In this document: piece by piece, positions 36,111 to 42,993 of the stretch | Position numbering within the stretch: the stretch's first letter is position 1 | Layout of the letters: each line of letters starts with the position of its first letter | From: Pseudorhodoferax sp032153935 | Lineage (GTDB): Bacteria; Pseudomonadota; Gammaproteobacteria; Burkholderiales; Burkholderiaceae_C | Direction of reading: 5' to 3' | Length of the DNA stretch: 64,000 bases | Assembly (NCBI RefSeq): GCF_964253035.1 | Contig: NZ_CAXUQL020000001.1 | Coordinates: 186,001 to 250,000 of the forward strand | Made by a program: the position numbers and the translations under genes | The notes under the pieces: generated by a model | Told to the model about the DNA's origin: nothing | Database searches by the model: none | The model's input: the letters and a program-made list of their open reading frames with translations, nothing else

Positions 36111-36185
36111 GGCCTCCGCCAGAGGCCTGATGGGGCTCGTGCGTCCGCTTCGTGGACGCGTGAGCGTCTGCCGGCACACGCCGGC
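36111..36185 (+). repeat. Three tandem stem-loops in the copper operon gap
   Basis: Within the 104-nt gap after the first copper gene, three small perfect hairpins follow each other: GGCCTC/GAGGCC (36111-36127), GCGTCC/GGACGC (36141-36159) and GCCGGC/GCCGGC (36170-36185), with loops of 5, 7 and 4 nt. No U-tract follows, so these are not classic terminators. They may stabilise or process the mRNA. Confidence 0.5.
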
Positions 36186-36206
36186 TCTCTCACATGGTTT
36201 TGAACA

Positions 36207-36548
36207 ATGAACAAGCTCGCTCACGGCTGGGCACCTGCGCTGGTGCTGTGCCTGTCGCTTGGCGTGTCGGCCCAATCGGTCGGCAGCCAGGCAGAAGATC
36301 CTCAAGCGGCTGCGCCGGTGCTGCGCTACGAGTCCGCCTTCTCCGACTACAAGCCCCGGCAGGACATCCAGCCCGGCAACTGGCGCCAGCTCAACGATGC
36401 GCTGGTGGCCACGCCCAATGACCAGTCCGGCGCGCACGCCGGTCACGCCATGCCACCGGCTACGGGCAATGCGCCTTCCGCACCGGCTGCCGCCCCTTCG
36501 ATGGCCGGGCCGCATGGGGGCCGCGCCATGCACGGAGGCAAGCCATGA
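36207..36548 (+). CDS. Small periplasmic protein of the copper operon
   Basis: A 113-residue exported protein. The signal peptide ends near LGVSAQS, and the conserved-looking core is VLRYESAFSDYKPRQDIQPGNWRQLNDAL. The His/Met-rich tail (AHAGHAMPP; MAGPHGGRAMHGGKP) could bind copper. The core motif SAFSDYKP..D....WR..N recurs in small proteins encoded before TolC/CusC-like genes in copper and heavy-metal loci, as far as I recall; no function is assigned. Its stop overlaps the next start by 4 bp (ATGA). Confidence 0.78.
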   Translation: MNKLAHGWAPALVLCLSLGVSAQSVGSQAEDPQAAAPVLRYESAFSDYKPRQDIQPGNWRQLNDALVATPNDQSGAHAGHAMPPATGNAPSAPAAAPSMAGPHGGRAMHGGKP

Positions 36549-37951
36549 TGCGGCTCACGGCAGCAGCGCTCGCGACCCTGGTGCTGGCGGGCTGCGCCTC
36601 CTTCTCGCCTGACGGCGGGTTGGACCGAGTGGCCGAGCTGACCCAAGAGCGTGCAGGCCAAGGCATTGCACCCCAGCGTACCGCGCAGGATGTGGACCAG
36701 GCCCGTACCCGGGTCAGCGAGCTGTTGCGCCAACCCCTGTCGCCAGATGCCGCCGTCGAGCTGGCCTTGCTCAACAACCGTGGCCTGCAGGCGAGCTTCA
36801 GCCAGCTCGGCATCGCCGAAGCCGACCTGGTCCAGGCGGGGCGCCTGCGCAACCCGGTGTTCGGCTTCGGCCGCCTGGCGCTGGGGGGCGGCGCCGCGGA
36901 GATCGATCGCTCGGTGATGTTCGATGTCCTGGGACTGCTGACGATGCCTGCGGCCATCCGGATCCAGCAGCGCAACTTCGAGCAGGCCCAGTACGCCGCA
37001 GCGTTGGAGGCGGTCGGCCTGGCCGCCGACACGCGCAAGGCCTACTTCACAGCCGTGGCCGCGCAGGAGATGGTCCAGTACCTTCGGCAGGTCAAGGAGA
37101 CGGCCGACGCCTCCAATGAACTCGCCAAGCGCATGCTGCGTGCGGGCAACTTCAACAAGCTGGCCCAGCTGCGCGAGCAGGCGTTCTATGCCGACGCGAC
37201 AGCAGGGCTGGCCCGCGCCGAGCAGCAGGCCGTCGCCGAGCGCGAGCGCCTGACGCGCTTGCTCGGACTATCAGGCGCGCAGCTCGACTTCAGGCTGCCC
37301 GGGCGCCTGCCCGAGCTGCCGAAGTCGCCCACCACGCCGCAGAACGCCGAGCAGCTCGCCATCGAGAAGCGTCTGGACGTGTTGATGGCCAAACGCTCCA
37401 CCGAAGCCACGGCCCGGTCGCTGGGCCTCACGAACGCCACGCGCTTCATCGATGGGCTGGAAGTGGGCTACCAGAACAAGAGCGAGACCGGCGAGCCGCG
37501 CCGCAACGGCTTCGAGATCGAGCTGCCCATCCCCCTGTTCGACTTCGGCGCCGCACGGTCGGCGCGGGCCGAATCCACCTACATGCAATCCGTGCACCGC
37601 ACCGCAGCCATCGCCGTGAATGCACGGTCCGAAGTGCGCGAGTCCTACTTTGCCTACCGGACTGCGTTCGACCTCGCCAGGCACTACCGCGACGAAGTGG
37701 TGCCGCTGCGCAAGCGCATCTCCGAAGAGAACCTGCTGCGCTACAACGGGATGCTCATCGGTGTCTTCGAACTGCTGGCCGACGCGCGCGAACAGGTCCG
37801 GGGCGTCACCGACTATGTACAGGCCCTGCGCGACTTCTGGATTGCACAGACGAATCTGCAAACCGCGCTGACGGGCCGCTCGCCCGGCGGCGCTACCGCG
37901 GCACCGGCTGCGCCCGGCGCAGCCCCCAGCGAACAGGCCGCCGGCCACTGA
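36545..37951 (+). CDS. TolC/CusC-family outer membrane efflux lipoprotein
   Basis: A 468-residue outer-membrane factor. The lipoprotein signal has the lipobox VLAGC (Cys near 18), then two TolC-type repeats. The first runs from PDAAVELALLNNRGLQASFSQLGIAEADL to KAYFTAVAAQEMVQYLRQV; the second from QLAIEKRLDVLMAKR through EIELPIPLFDFGAARSARAE to DYVQALRDFWIAQTNLQTAL. It would form the channel of a tripartite pump, but no RND or membrane-fusion gene is in the window, so it may partner with a pump encoded elsewhere. Start at 36545 overlaps the previous stop; a second ATG follows immediately. Confidence 0.9.
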   Translation: MMRLTAAALATLVLAGCASFSPDGGLDRVAELTQERAGQGIAPQRTAQDVDQARTRVSELLRQPLSPDAAVELALLNNRGLQASFSQLGIAEADLVQAGRLRNPVFGFGRLALGGGAAEIDRSVMFDVLGLLTMPAAIRIQQRNFEQAQYAAALEAVGLAADTRKAYFTAVAAQEMVQYLRQVKETADASNELAKRMLRAGNFNKLAQLREQAFYADATAGLARAEQQAVAERERLTRLLGLSGAQLDFRLPGRLPELPKSPTTPQNAEQLAIEKRLDVLMAKRSTEATARSLGLTNATRFIDGLEVGYQNKSETGEPRRNGFEIELPIPLFDFGAARSARAESTYMQSVHRTAAIAVNARSEVRESYFAYRTAFDLARHYRDEVVPLRKRISEENLLRYNGMLIGVFELLADAREQVRGVTDYVQALRDFWIAQTNLQTALTGRSPGGATAAPAAPGAAPSEQAAGH

Positions 37952-37960
37952 AAGAGCACC

Positions 37961-39334
37961 ATGTCCAACCGCAGAAACTTCTTCAGGACGGCAGGCGCCG
38001 TCGCCCTGGGTGCCACGACGGTCAGCCGCGTGGGCGCCGCATCCCTGCCCGAGGCCGTCTACCAGAGCTCGCCGGCCATGCAGCCGCCGCGCCCGCCCGA
38101 CACGGGCCGGCCGTTCAACCCGGTCGCCACGCTCAACGGCTGGAGCCTGCCCTGGCGCATGCGCGACGGCGTCAAGGAATTCCACCTGGTCGCCGAGCCC
38201 GTGGTGCGCGAGTTCGCGCCCGGCATGAAGGCCAACCTGTGGGGCTACAACGGCAGCAGCCCCGGGCCGACCATCGAGGCCGTCGAGGGCGACCGGGTGC
38301 GCATCTTCGTCACCAACAAGCTGCCCGAACACACCACCGTGCACTGGCACGGCATCCTGCTGCCCTCGGGCATGGACGGCGTGGGCGGCCTCACGCAGCC
38401 GCACATCCCGGTGGGCAAGACCTTCGTCTACGAGTTCACCCTGCTGCGCGCCGGCACCCACATGTACCACCCGCATGCCGACGAGATGACGCAGATGGCC
38501 ATGGGCATGATGGGCATGTTCGTCATCCATCCCAAGGGCCAGCGGCAGATGCGGGTGGACCGCGACTTCGTGTTCCTGCTGGCCGCCTACGACATCGAAC
38601 CCGGCGCGGCCACGCCGAAGACGGCCGAGATGACCGACTTCAACCTGTGGACCTGGAACAGCCGCGTGTTCCCCGGCATCGACCCACTGGTGTGCCGCAC
38701 GGGCGACCGGGTGCGCGTGCGCGTGGGCAACCTCACCATGACCAACCACCCGATCCACATGCACGGGCCGCACTTCGTGGTCACCGGCACGGACGGCGGC
38801 TGGGTGCCGCCCGCGGCGCGCTGGCCCGAGGTGACGACCGACATCGCCGTGGGGCAGATGCGCGCCTTCGAGTTCGATGCCGTGGCCGGCGACTGGGCGA
38901 TCCATTGCCACAAGTCGCACCACACGATGAACGCCATGGGCCACGACGTGCCGAACATGATCGGCGTGGACCACCGGGGCGTGGCCGAGCGCATCACCAG
39001 GCTCGTGCCCGACTACATGGTCATGGGCGACAAGGGCATGGTGGACATGGGCTCCATGGAGATGCCGCTGCCCGACAACACGCTGCCCATGATGACCGGC
39101 ACCGGACCCTTCGGCCCGCTCGAGATGGGCGGCATGTTCAGCGTCGTCAAGGTGCGCGACGAGGTGCGGCCGGGCGACTACAAGGAGCCTGCGCCCTACC
39201 AGCACCCGCCAGGCACTGTCGCCTACGAGTTCAAGGGCCAGGTCGCGCAACCCGCCCGCGCGCCAGCCCCCCAGGCGGACCGCAACACCATGACCGTGCG
39301 CAAGCCCTCCGGCAGCGGTCACGCCCACCACTGA
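37961..39334 (+). CDS. Multicopper oxidase (CopA/CueO-type, copper resistance)
   Basis: A 457-residue Tat-exported multicopper oxidase, probably oxidising Cu(I) to Cu(II) in the periplasm. The twin-arginine signal is SNRRNFFRTAGAVALG. All four copper motifs are visible: HWHG near residue 128, HPHAD near 169, HPIHMHGPHF near 264 and HCHKSHHTMNAMGH near 316. The last provides the T1 Cys-His-Met set with the HCH of the trinuclear site. The C-terminus adds Met-rich segments (MVMGDKGMVDMGSMEM). It is shorter than the PcoA/CopA class and lies 9 bp after the TolC gene. Confidence 0.92.
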   Translation: MSNRRNFFRTAGAVALGATTVSRVGAASLPEAVYQSSPAMQPPRPPDTGRPFNPVATLNGWSLPWRMRDGVKEFHLVAEPVVREFAPGMKANLWGYNGSSPGPTIEAVEGDRVRIFVTNKLPEHTTVHWHGILLPSGMDGVGGLTQPHIPVGKTFVYEFTLLRAGTHMYHPHADEMTQMAMGMMGMFVIHPKGQRQMRVDRDFVFLLAAYDIEPGAATPKTAEMTDFNLWTWNSRVFPGIDPLVCRTGDRVRVRVGNLTMTNHPIHMHGPHFVVTGTDGGWVPPAARWPEVTTDIAVGQMRAFEFDAVAGDWAIHCHKSHHTMNAMGHDVPNMIGVDHRGVAERITRLVPDYMVMGDKGMVDMGSMEMPLPDNTLPMMTGTGPFGPLEMGGMFSVVKVRDEVRPGDYKEPAPYQHPPGTVAYEFKGQVAQPARAPAPQADRNTMTVRKPSGSGHAHH

Positions 39335-39350
39335 CACCCAGGACCCCGAC

Positions 39351-39845
39351 ATGCACACCAGAATCACGCTGCTCGGCCTTGCCGCGCTGTTGGCCCATGC
39401 CGGCGCCCTCGCGCACGGCGCCGAGGACCACCCGGCCAAGGCCAGGACGTTCGACGCCTCCACGGTGGAGGACACCGCCTTCGGCCGCGCCGGCGACCCC
39501 GCCAAGGTGGTGCGGACCATCCAGGTCGACATGGCCGACAGCATGCGCTTCACGCCCGCGGACATCACCGTCCGGCGGGGCGAGACGGTGAGGATCGTGG
39601 CCGCCAACAAGGGCCAGGTGCTGCACGAGATCGTCATCGGGACGCCCGGGGAACTCCGCAAGCACGCCGAGATGATGAAGAAGTTTCCCGGCATGGAACA
39701 CGAAGAGGCCTACATGGCCCACGTCAAGCCAGGCAGGCGCGGCGAGATCGTGTGGCAGTTCACCCAGGCCGGCGAGTTCGCGTTCGCCTGCCTGCTCCCC
39801 GGGCATTTCGAGGCCGGGATGGTTGGCAAGGTCACGGTCCGATGA
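39351..39845 (+). CDS. Exported cupredoxin
   Basis: A 164-residue periplasmic blue-copper-like protein. The signal LLGLAALLAHAGALAHG is followed by a cupredoxin fold: VDMADSMRFTPADITVRRGETVRIVAANKGQVLHEIVIG contributes the first His ligand near residue 93. FACLLPGHFEAGMVGKV near residues 145-157 gives the Cys-His-Met set. Also Met/His-rich in the middle (KHAEMMKKFPGMEHEEAYMAH). Proteins of this type (CopI/plastocyanin-like) accompany multicopper oxidases in copper resistance. It starts 16 bp after the oxidase gene. Confidence 0.9.
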   Translation: MHTRITLLGLAALLAHAGALAHGAEDHPAKARTFDASTVEDTAFGRAGDPAKVVRTIQVDMADSMRFTPADITVRRGETVRIVAANKGQVLHEIVIGTPGELRKHAEMMKKFPGMEHEEAYMAHVKPGRRGEIVWQFTQAGEFAFACLLPGHFEAGMVGKVTVR

Positions 39846-39955
39846 AGCGCCGCCTCGTTCTGTCCGCCGCCGCGGCATGCCGGCCGCATTCGGCAGCTGC
39901 CATGCCGGCCAAGACCGGCCGCGCATCGGTCTTCGCGCACCATCCCCGCACCTGA
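39842..39955 (+). CDS. Possible 37-residue ORF, coupled to the cupredoxin gene
   Basis: An ATG overlaps the cupredoxin stop (ATGA) and opens a 37-codon frame, MKRRLVLSAAAACRPHSAAA and a short tail, ending 9 bp before the CusF-like gene. The start looks like the n-region of a signal peptide, but there is no hydrophobic core and no mature domain, so it is probably a remnant of a lost copper-operon gene or a coupling leader. Coding status is doubtful. Confidence 0.3.
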   Translation: MKRRLVLSAAAACRPHSAAAMPAKTGRASVFAHHPRT

Positions 39956-39964
39956 AAGATTCCC

Positions 39965-40300
39965 ATGACATTCGCACACATCCTGGCCGCGGCGGCCATC
40001 GCCTGCGCCGCCATGGCCGCGCAGGCACAGCCCGCACCGGCCGTTGGCCCCGGCGCCCAGCAACAACCCGGTGCCGCGCCGCTGGTCGATGGCGAGGTCC
40101 GCAAGGTGGACCTGGAACAAGGCAAGCTCACGCTGCGCCACGGTCCCATCCCGAACCTGGACATGCCACCGATGTCCATGGTGTTCCGGGTGGCCGATCC
40201 GAAGATGCTGGACGCCGTCAAGCCAGGCGACAAGGTGCGGTTCACGGCGGACAAGGTCGGCGGGACCTTCACCGTGACCTCACTGCGCGCCGCGGACTGA
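39965..40300 (+). CDS. CusF-like periplasmic copper-binding protein
   Basis: A 111-residue exported protein with a small beta-barrel CusF domain: VDGEVRKVDLEQGKLTLRHGPIPNLDMPPMSMVFRVAD and VKPGDKVRFTADK. CusF binds Cu(I)/Ag(I) with His, two Met and a capping Trp and hands it to the CusCBA pump. Here the His (HGPI) and the Met pair (PPMSM) are present, but the Trp position before them is Met (LDMPP). Signal peptide ends near AQAQ. Last gene of the copper operon; its TGA abuts the stop of the convergent ackA (TGATCA). Confidence 0.9.
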   Translation: MTFAHILAAAAIACAAMAAQAQPAPAVGPGAQQQPGAAPLVDGEVRKVDLEQGKLTLRHGPIPNLDMPPMSMVFRVADPKMLDAVKPGDKVRFTADKVGGTFTVTSLRAAD

Positions 40301-41545
40301 TCAGGCCTGCAAGGCCGCCACGCGCACCGTGTGGCGCGCGATCATGCTTTCCTCGTCGGTGGCGATGCGCAGGCACAGCACGCGCGAACCGGCGGCGCTG
40401 AGCAGTTGGTCCTGCGCGGTGTTGCGGCCCTCGTCCATCGCCACGCCCAGCCAGCCCAGGCCCTGCATGACCTCGCGCCGAACGCGTTGCGAGTTCTCGC
40501 CGATGCCGCCCGTGAACACCAGCGCGTCCAGGCCCTGTAGCGTGGCGGCCAGCATGCCGATCTCGCGCCGGATCGCGGCCACGAAGTAGCCGATCGCCTG
40601 CTCGGCCTCGGGCGTGCCCGCCGCCTCCAGCGTGCGCATGTCGTTCGACAGCCCGCCCGACAAGGCCTTGAGGCCGGACTGCTGGTACAGCAGCTGCGAC
40701 AGATCCGCCACCGGCATCTGCCGCTGCTCCATGAGGTACAGCAGCACGCCCGGGTCGATGCGGCCGCAGCGCGTGCCCATGGGCAGGCCATCCAGCACCG
40801 AGAAGCCCATGGTGGCGGCCACCGAGCGGCCCTGGCGCAGGCCGCACAGCGAGGCGCCATTGCCCAGGTGGGCGACGACCACGCGGCCCAGCGCCTCGCC
40901 CGGGTCGAGCGCGCGCAACCGGCCGGCGATGAACTCGTACGACAGCCCATGGAAGCCGTAGCGCCGCACGCCCTCGGCGTGAAAGTTGCGCGGCAGCGCG
41001 AAGGCGTCCTCGTTGAAGCCCAGGCCGCGGTGGAAGCCCGTGTCGAAGCAGGCCACCTGCGGCACGTCGCCGAAGCTCGCGCGCGCGGCCGCGATGCCAG
41101 CCAGGTTGTGCGGCTGGTGCAGGCGCGCCAGCGGCACCAGCGCCTGCAGCTGCGCGAGGACGGCTTCGTCGATCAGCACCGGCTCGCCGAAATCGGGGCC
41201 GCCGTGCACGACGCGGTGGCCCACGGCCGCCACGCGCAGGCCGCGCTGGTGCTCGGCCAGCCAGGCGATGGTCCAGGTCAGTGCGTCCCGGTGGTCGGCT
41301 GGCTGCTCGACGCCGCTGTGCCAGCGATGGCGCGCGAGCACGCCGCCATCGGCATCGCGCACCTGGAAGCCGGCCTGCGCGCCCAGGCCATCGATCTCGC
41401 CGGACAGGCGCAACGCCAGGCCCGGCAGTTCGAACAGCGCGAACTTGATGGACGAGGAACCCGCGTTGAGCGTCAGCAGCACCTCGGTGCCAGCGCCCGC
41501 GGCCGGCCCCACCGGGACCGCACGGAACAGTGCAGCCTCGCTCAT
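40301..41545 (-). CDS. ackA: Acetate kinase AckA
   Basis: A 414-residue cytoplasmic kinase interconverting acetyl phosphate/ADP with acetate/ATP. Motifs: VLLTLNAGSSSIKFALF near residue 22, GHRVVHGG near 105, CFDTGFH, RYGFHGLSYEF, VVAHLGNGASLCGL and FTGGIGENSQRVR. It has a ~20-residue N-terminal extension relative to E. coli AckA. The start overlaps the phosphate acetyltransferase stop by 4 bp (ATGA), giving a three-gene operon DUF3141 - MaoC/PTA - ackA. Acyl phosphates longer than acetyl are possible substrates given the MaoC partner; this is inference. Confidence 0.96.
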   Translation of the reverse strand: MSEAALFRAVPVGPAAGAGTEVLLTLNAGSSSIKFALFELPGLALRLSGEIDGLGAQAGFQVRDADGGVLARHRWHSGVEQPADHRDALTWTIAWLAEHQRGLRVAAVGHRVVHGGPDFGEPVLIDEAVLAQLQALVPLARLHQPHNLAGIAAARASFGDVPQVACFDTGFHRGLGFNEDAFALPRNFHAEGVRRYGFHGLSYEFIAGRLRALDPGEALGRVVVAHLGNGASLCGLRQGRSVAATMGFSVLDGLPMGTRCGRIDPGVLLYLMEQRQMPVADLSQLLYQQSGLKALSGGLSNDMRTLEAAGTPEAEQAIGYFVAAIRREIGMLAATLQGLDALVFTGGIGENSQRVRREVMQGLGWLGVAMDEGRNTAQDQLLSAAGSRVLCLRIATDEESMIARHTVRVAALQA

Positions 41546-42993
41546 GCTTGCACCTCCTGCACCGGCACGGCGCTCTGCCCCGTGCGCATGAAGTGCTCGG
41601 ACAGCTGCGCCAGCGCGCAGGAGGCCAGCCGCGCGCGCTCGTCGTCGGCGCGGCTGGTCAGCATCACGGGCACTTTGGCGCCGACCACCAGACCGGCCGA
41701 ATGCGCCATGGAGACGAAGGTCAGCTGTTTGGCCAGCATGTTGCCGGCCTCGATGTTGGGCACCACCAGCACCTGGGCCGCACCGGCCACGGGCGAGGCC
41801 AGCTTCTTCACGCGCGCGGCGCCCGCGTCGATGGCGTTGTCCATGGCCAGCGGTCCGTCGACGATGCCGCCCGTGATCTGGCCGCGCTCGGCCATCTTGG
41901 CGATGATGGCCGCGTCCATCGACGAGGGGATCGCCAGGTTCACGGTCTCCACGGCCGACAGCAGCGCCACGCGCGGGCAGGCCACGCCACAGGCGCGCGC
42001 CAGGTCGATCGCGTTCTGCGTGATGTCGACCTTGGTCGGCAGGTCGGGCGCCACGTTGATGGCTGCATCGGTGATGAACAGCGGGTAGGCCAGCGTGGCC
42101 ACGTCGAGCGCGAACACGTGCGAGATCCGGCGGCCGGTGCGCAGCCCACCGTCCTTCTTGACCACCTGGGCCAGCAACTCGTCGGAATGCAGGTTGCCCT
42201 TCATGATGGCGCGCACACGCTGCGTGTGCACCATCTCCACGGCGTAGCGGGCCGCCTGGCCCGCGCCGGGCACGTCGAACACCGGCAGCCCGTCCAGCGT
42301 TGCGCCGAGCGACTGCGCAGCCGCCAGGATGCGGGCCCGGTCGCCGATCAGCAGCGGCGCGATCAGCCCACGCCGCCAGGCCAGCAGCGCGCCACCGAGC
42401 GCGTTGGCATCGTCGGGGCAGACCACGGCGGTGGGCATGGGCGGCAGCGCGGCGGCGGCGTCGATCAGCCGCGTGAAGTGGTCGTGCGCGTCCAGCAACA
42501 CGGCCGGCAGCTCGCGCGCGCCGGTCACCACGCGCTGCGTGGGCGCATCCACGCGCACCGGGCCGCTGGCGATCAGGCGGCCATCGGCATGGCGCACCTC
42601 GGTGTCGAACAGCACGGCCGGTGCGGCCAGCTTCTCGACCACGCGCACAGAAACCTGCAGCGCATCGCCCAGGCGTGCCGGTTCGCCGAAGGCCATCTGC
42701 GCGTCGCGGTAGCGCGTGCCGGTGCCAGGCAACACGTTGCCCAGCACGCTGGAGACCAGCGAGGCGATCCACATCGAGGGCACGAAGCAGTCGTCCACGC
42801 CGTCACCGTCCAGGTCCATCGCCTGGCCTGGCGTGGTCATGGGGTTCAGGTTGCCCGAGGCGTGGGCGAACAGGTACAGGTCGCGCTCGGTCACGCTGCG
42901 CTGGATGCTGGCGGACTCGCCCACGCGCAGTTCGTCCCAGGTGCGGTTGGCGCGGCTGCCGGCAGGCAGCGACAGGTCGGCCGGCGCGTTCAT
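41542..42993 (-). CDS. Bifunctional MaoC-like enoyl-CoA hydratase / phosphate acetyltransferase
   Basis: A 483-residue fusion. The N-terminal ~150 residues are a hot-dog MaoC-like hydratase with WDELRVGESASIQRSVTERDLYLFAHASGNLNP. The remainder is a PTA/PTB phosphotransacylase: VCPDDANALGGALLAWRRGLI, AIMKGNLHSDELLAQVVKKDGGLRTGRRISHVF, PLFITDAAINVAP and VPNIEAGNMLAKQLTF. This known fusion class lies with acetate kinase in Burkholderiales and may convert enoyl/hydroxyacyl-CoA or acetyl-CoA to acyl phosphate. It is coupled to both neighbours by ATGA overlaps. Confidence 0.93.
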   Translation of the reverse strand: MNAPADLSLPAGSRANRTWDELRVGESASIQRSVTERDLYLFAHASGNLNPMTTPGQAMDLDGDGVDDCFVPSMWIASLVSSVLGNVLPGTGTRYRDAQMAFGEPARLGDALQVSVRVVEKLAAPAVLFDTEVRHADGRLIASGPVRVDAPTQRVVTGARELPAVLLDAHDHFTRLIDAAAALPPMPTAVVCPDDANALGGALLAWRRGLIAPLLIGDRARILAAAQSLGATLDGLPVFDVPGAGQAARYAVEMVHTQRVRAIMKGNLHSDELLAQVVKKDGGLRTGRRISHVFALDVATLAYPLFITDAAINVAPDLPTKVDITQNAIDLARACGVACPRVALLSAVETVNLAIPSSMDAAIIAKMAERGQITGGIVDGPLAMDNAIDAGAARVKKLASPVAGAAQVLVVPNIEAGNMLAKQLTFVSMAHSAGLVVGAKVPVMLTSRADDERARLASCALAQLSEHFMRTGQSAVPVQEVQA

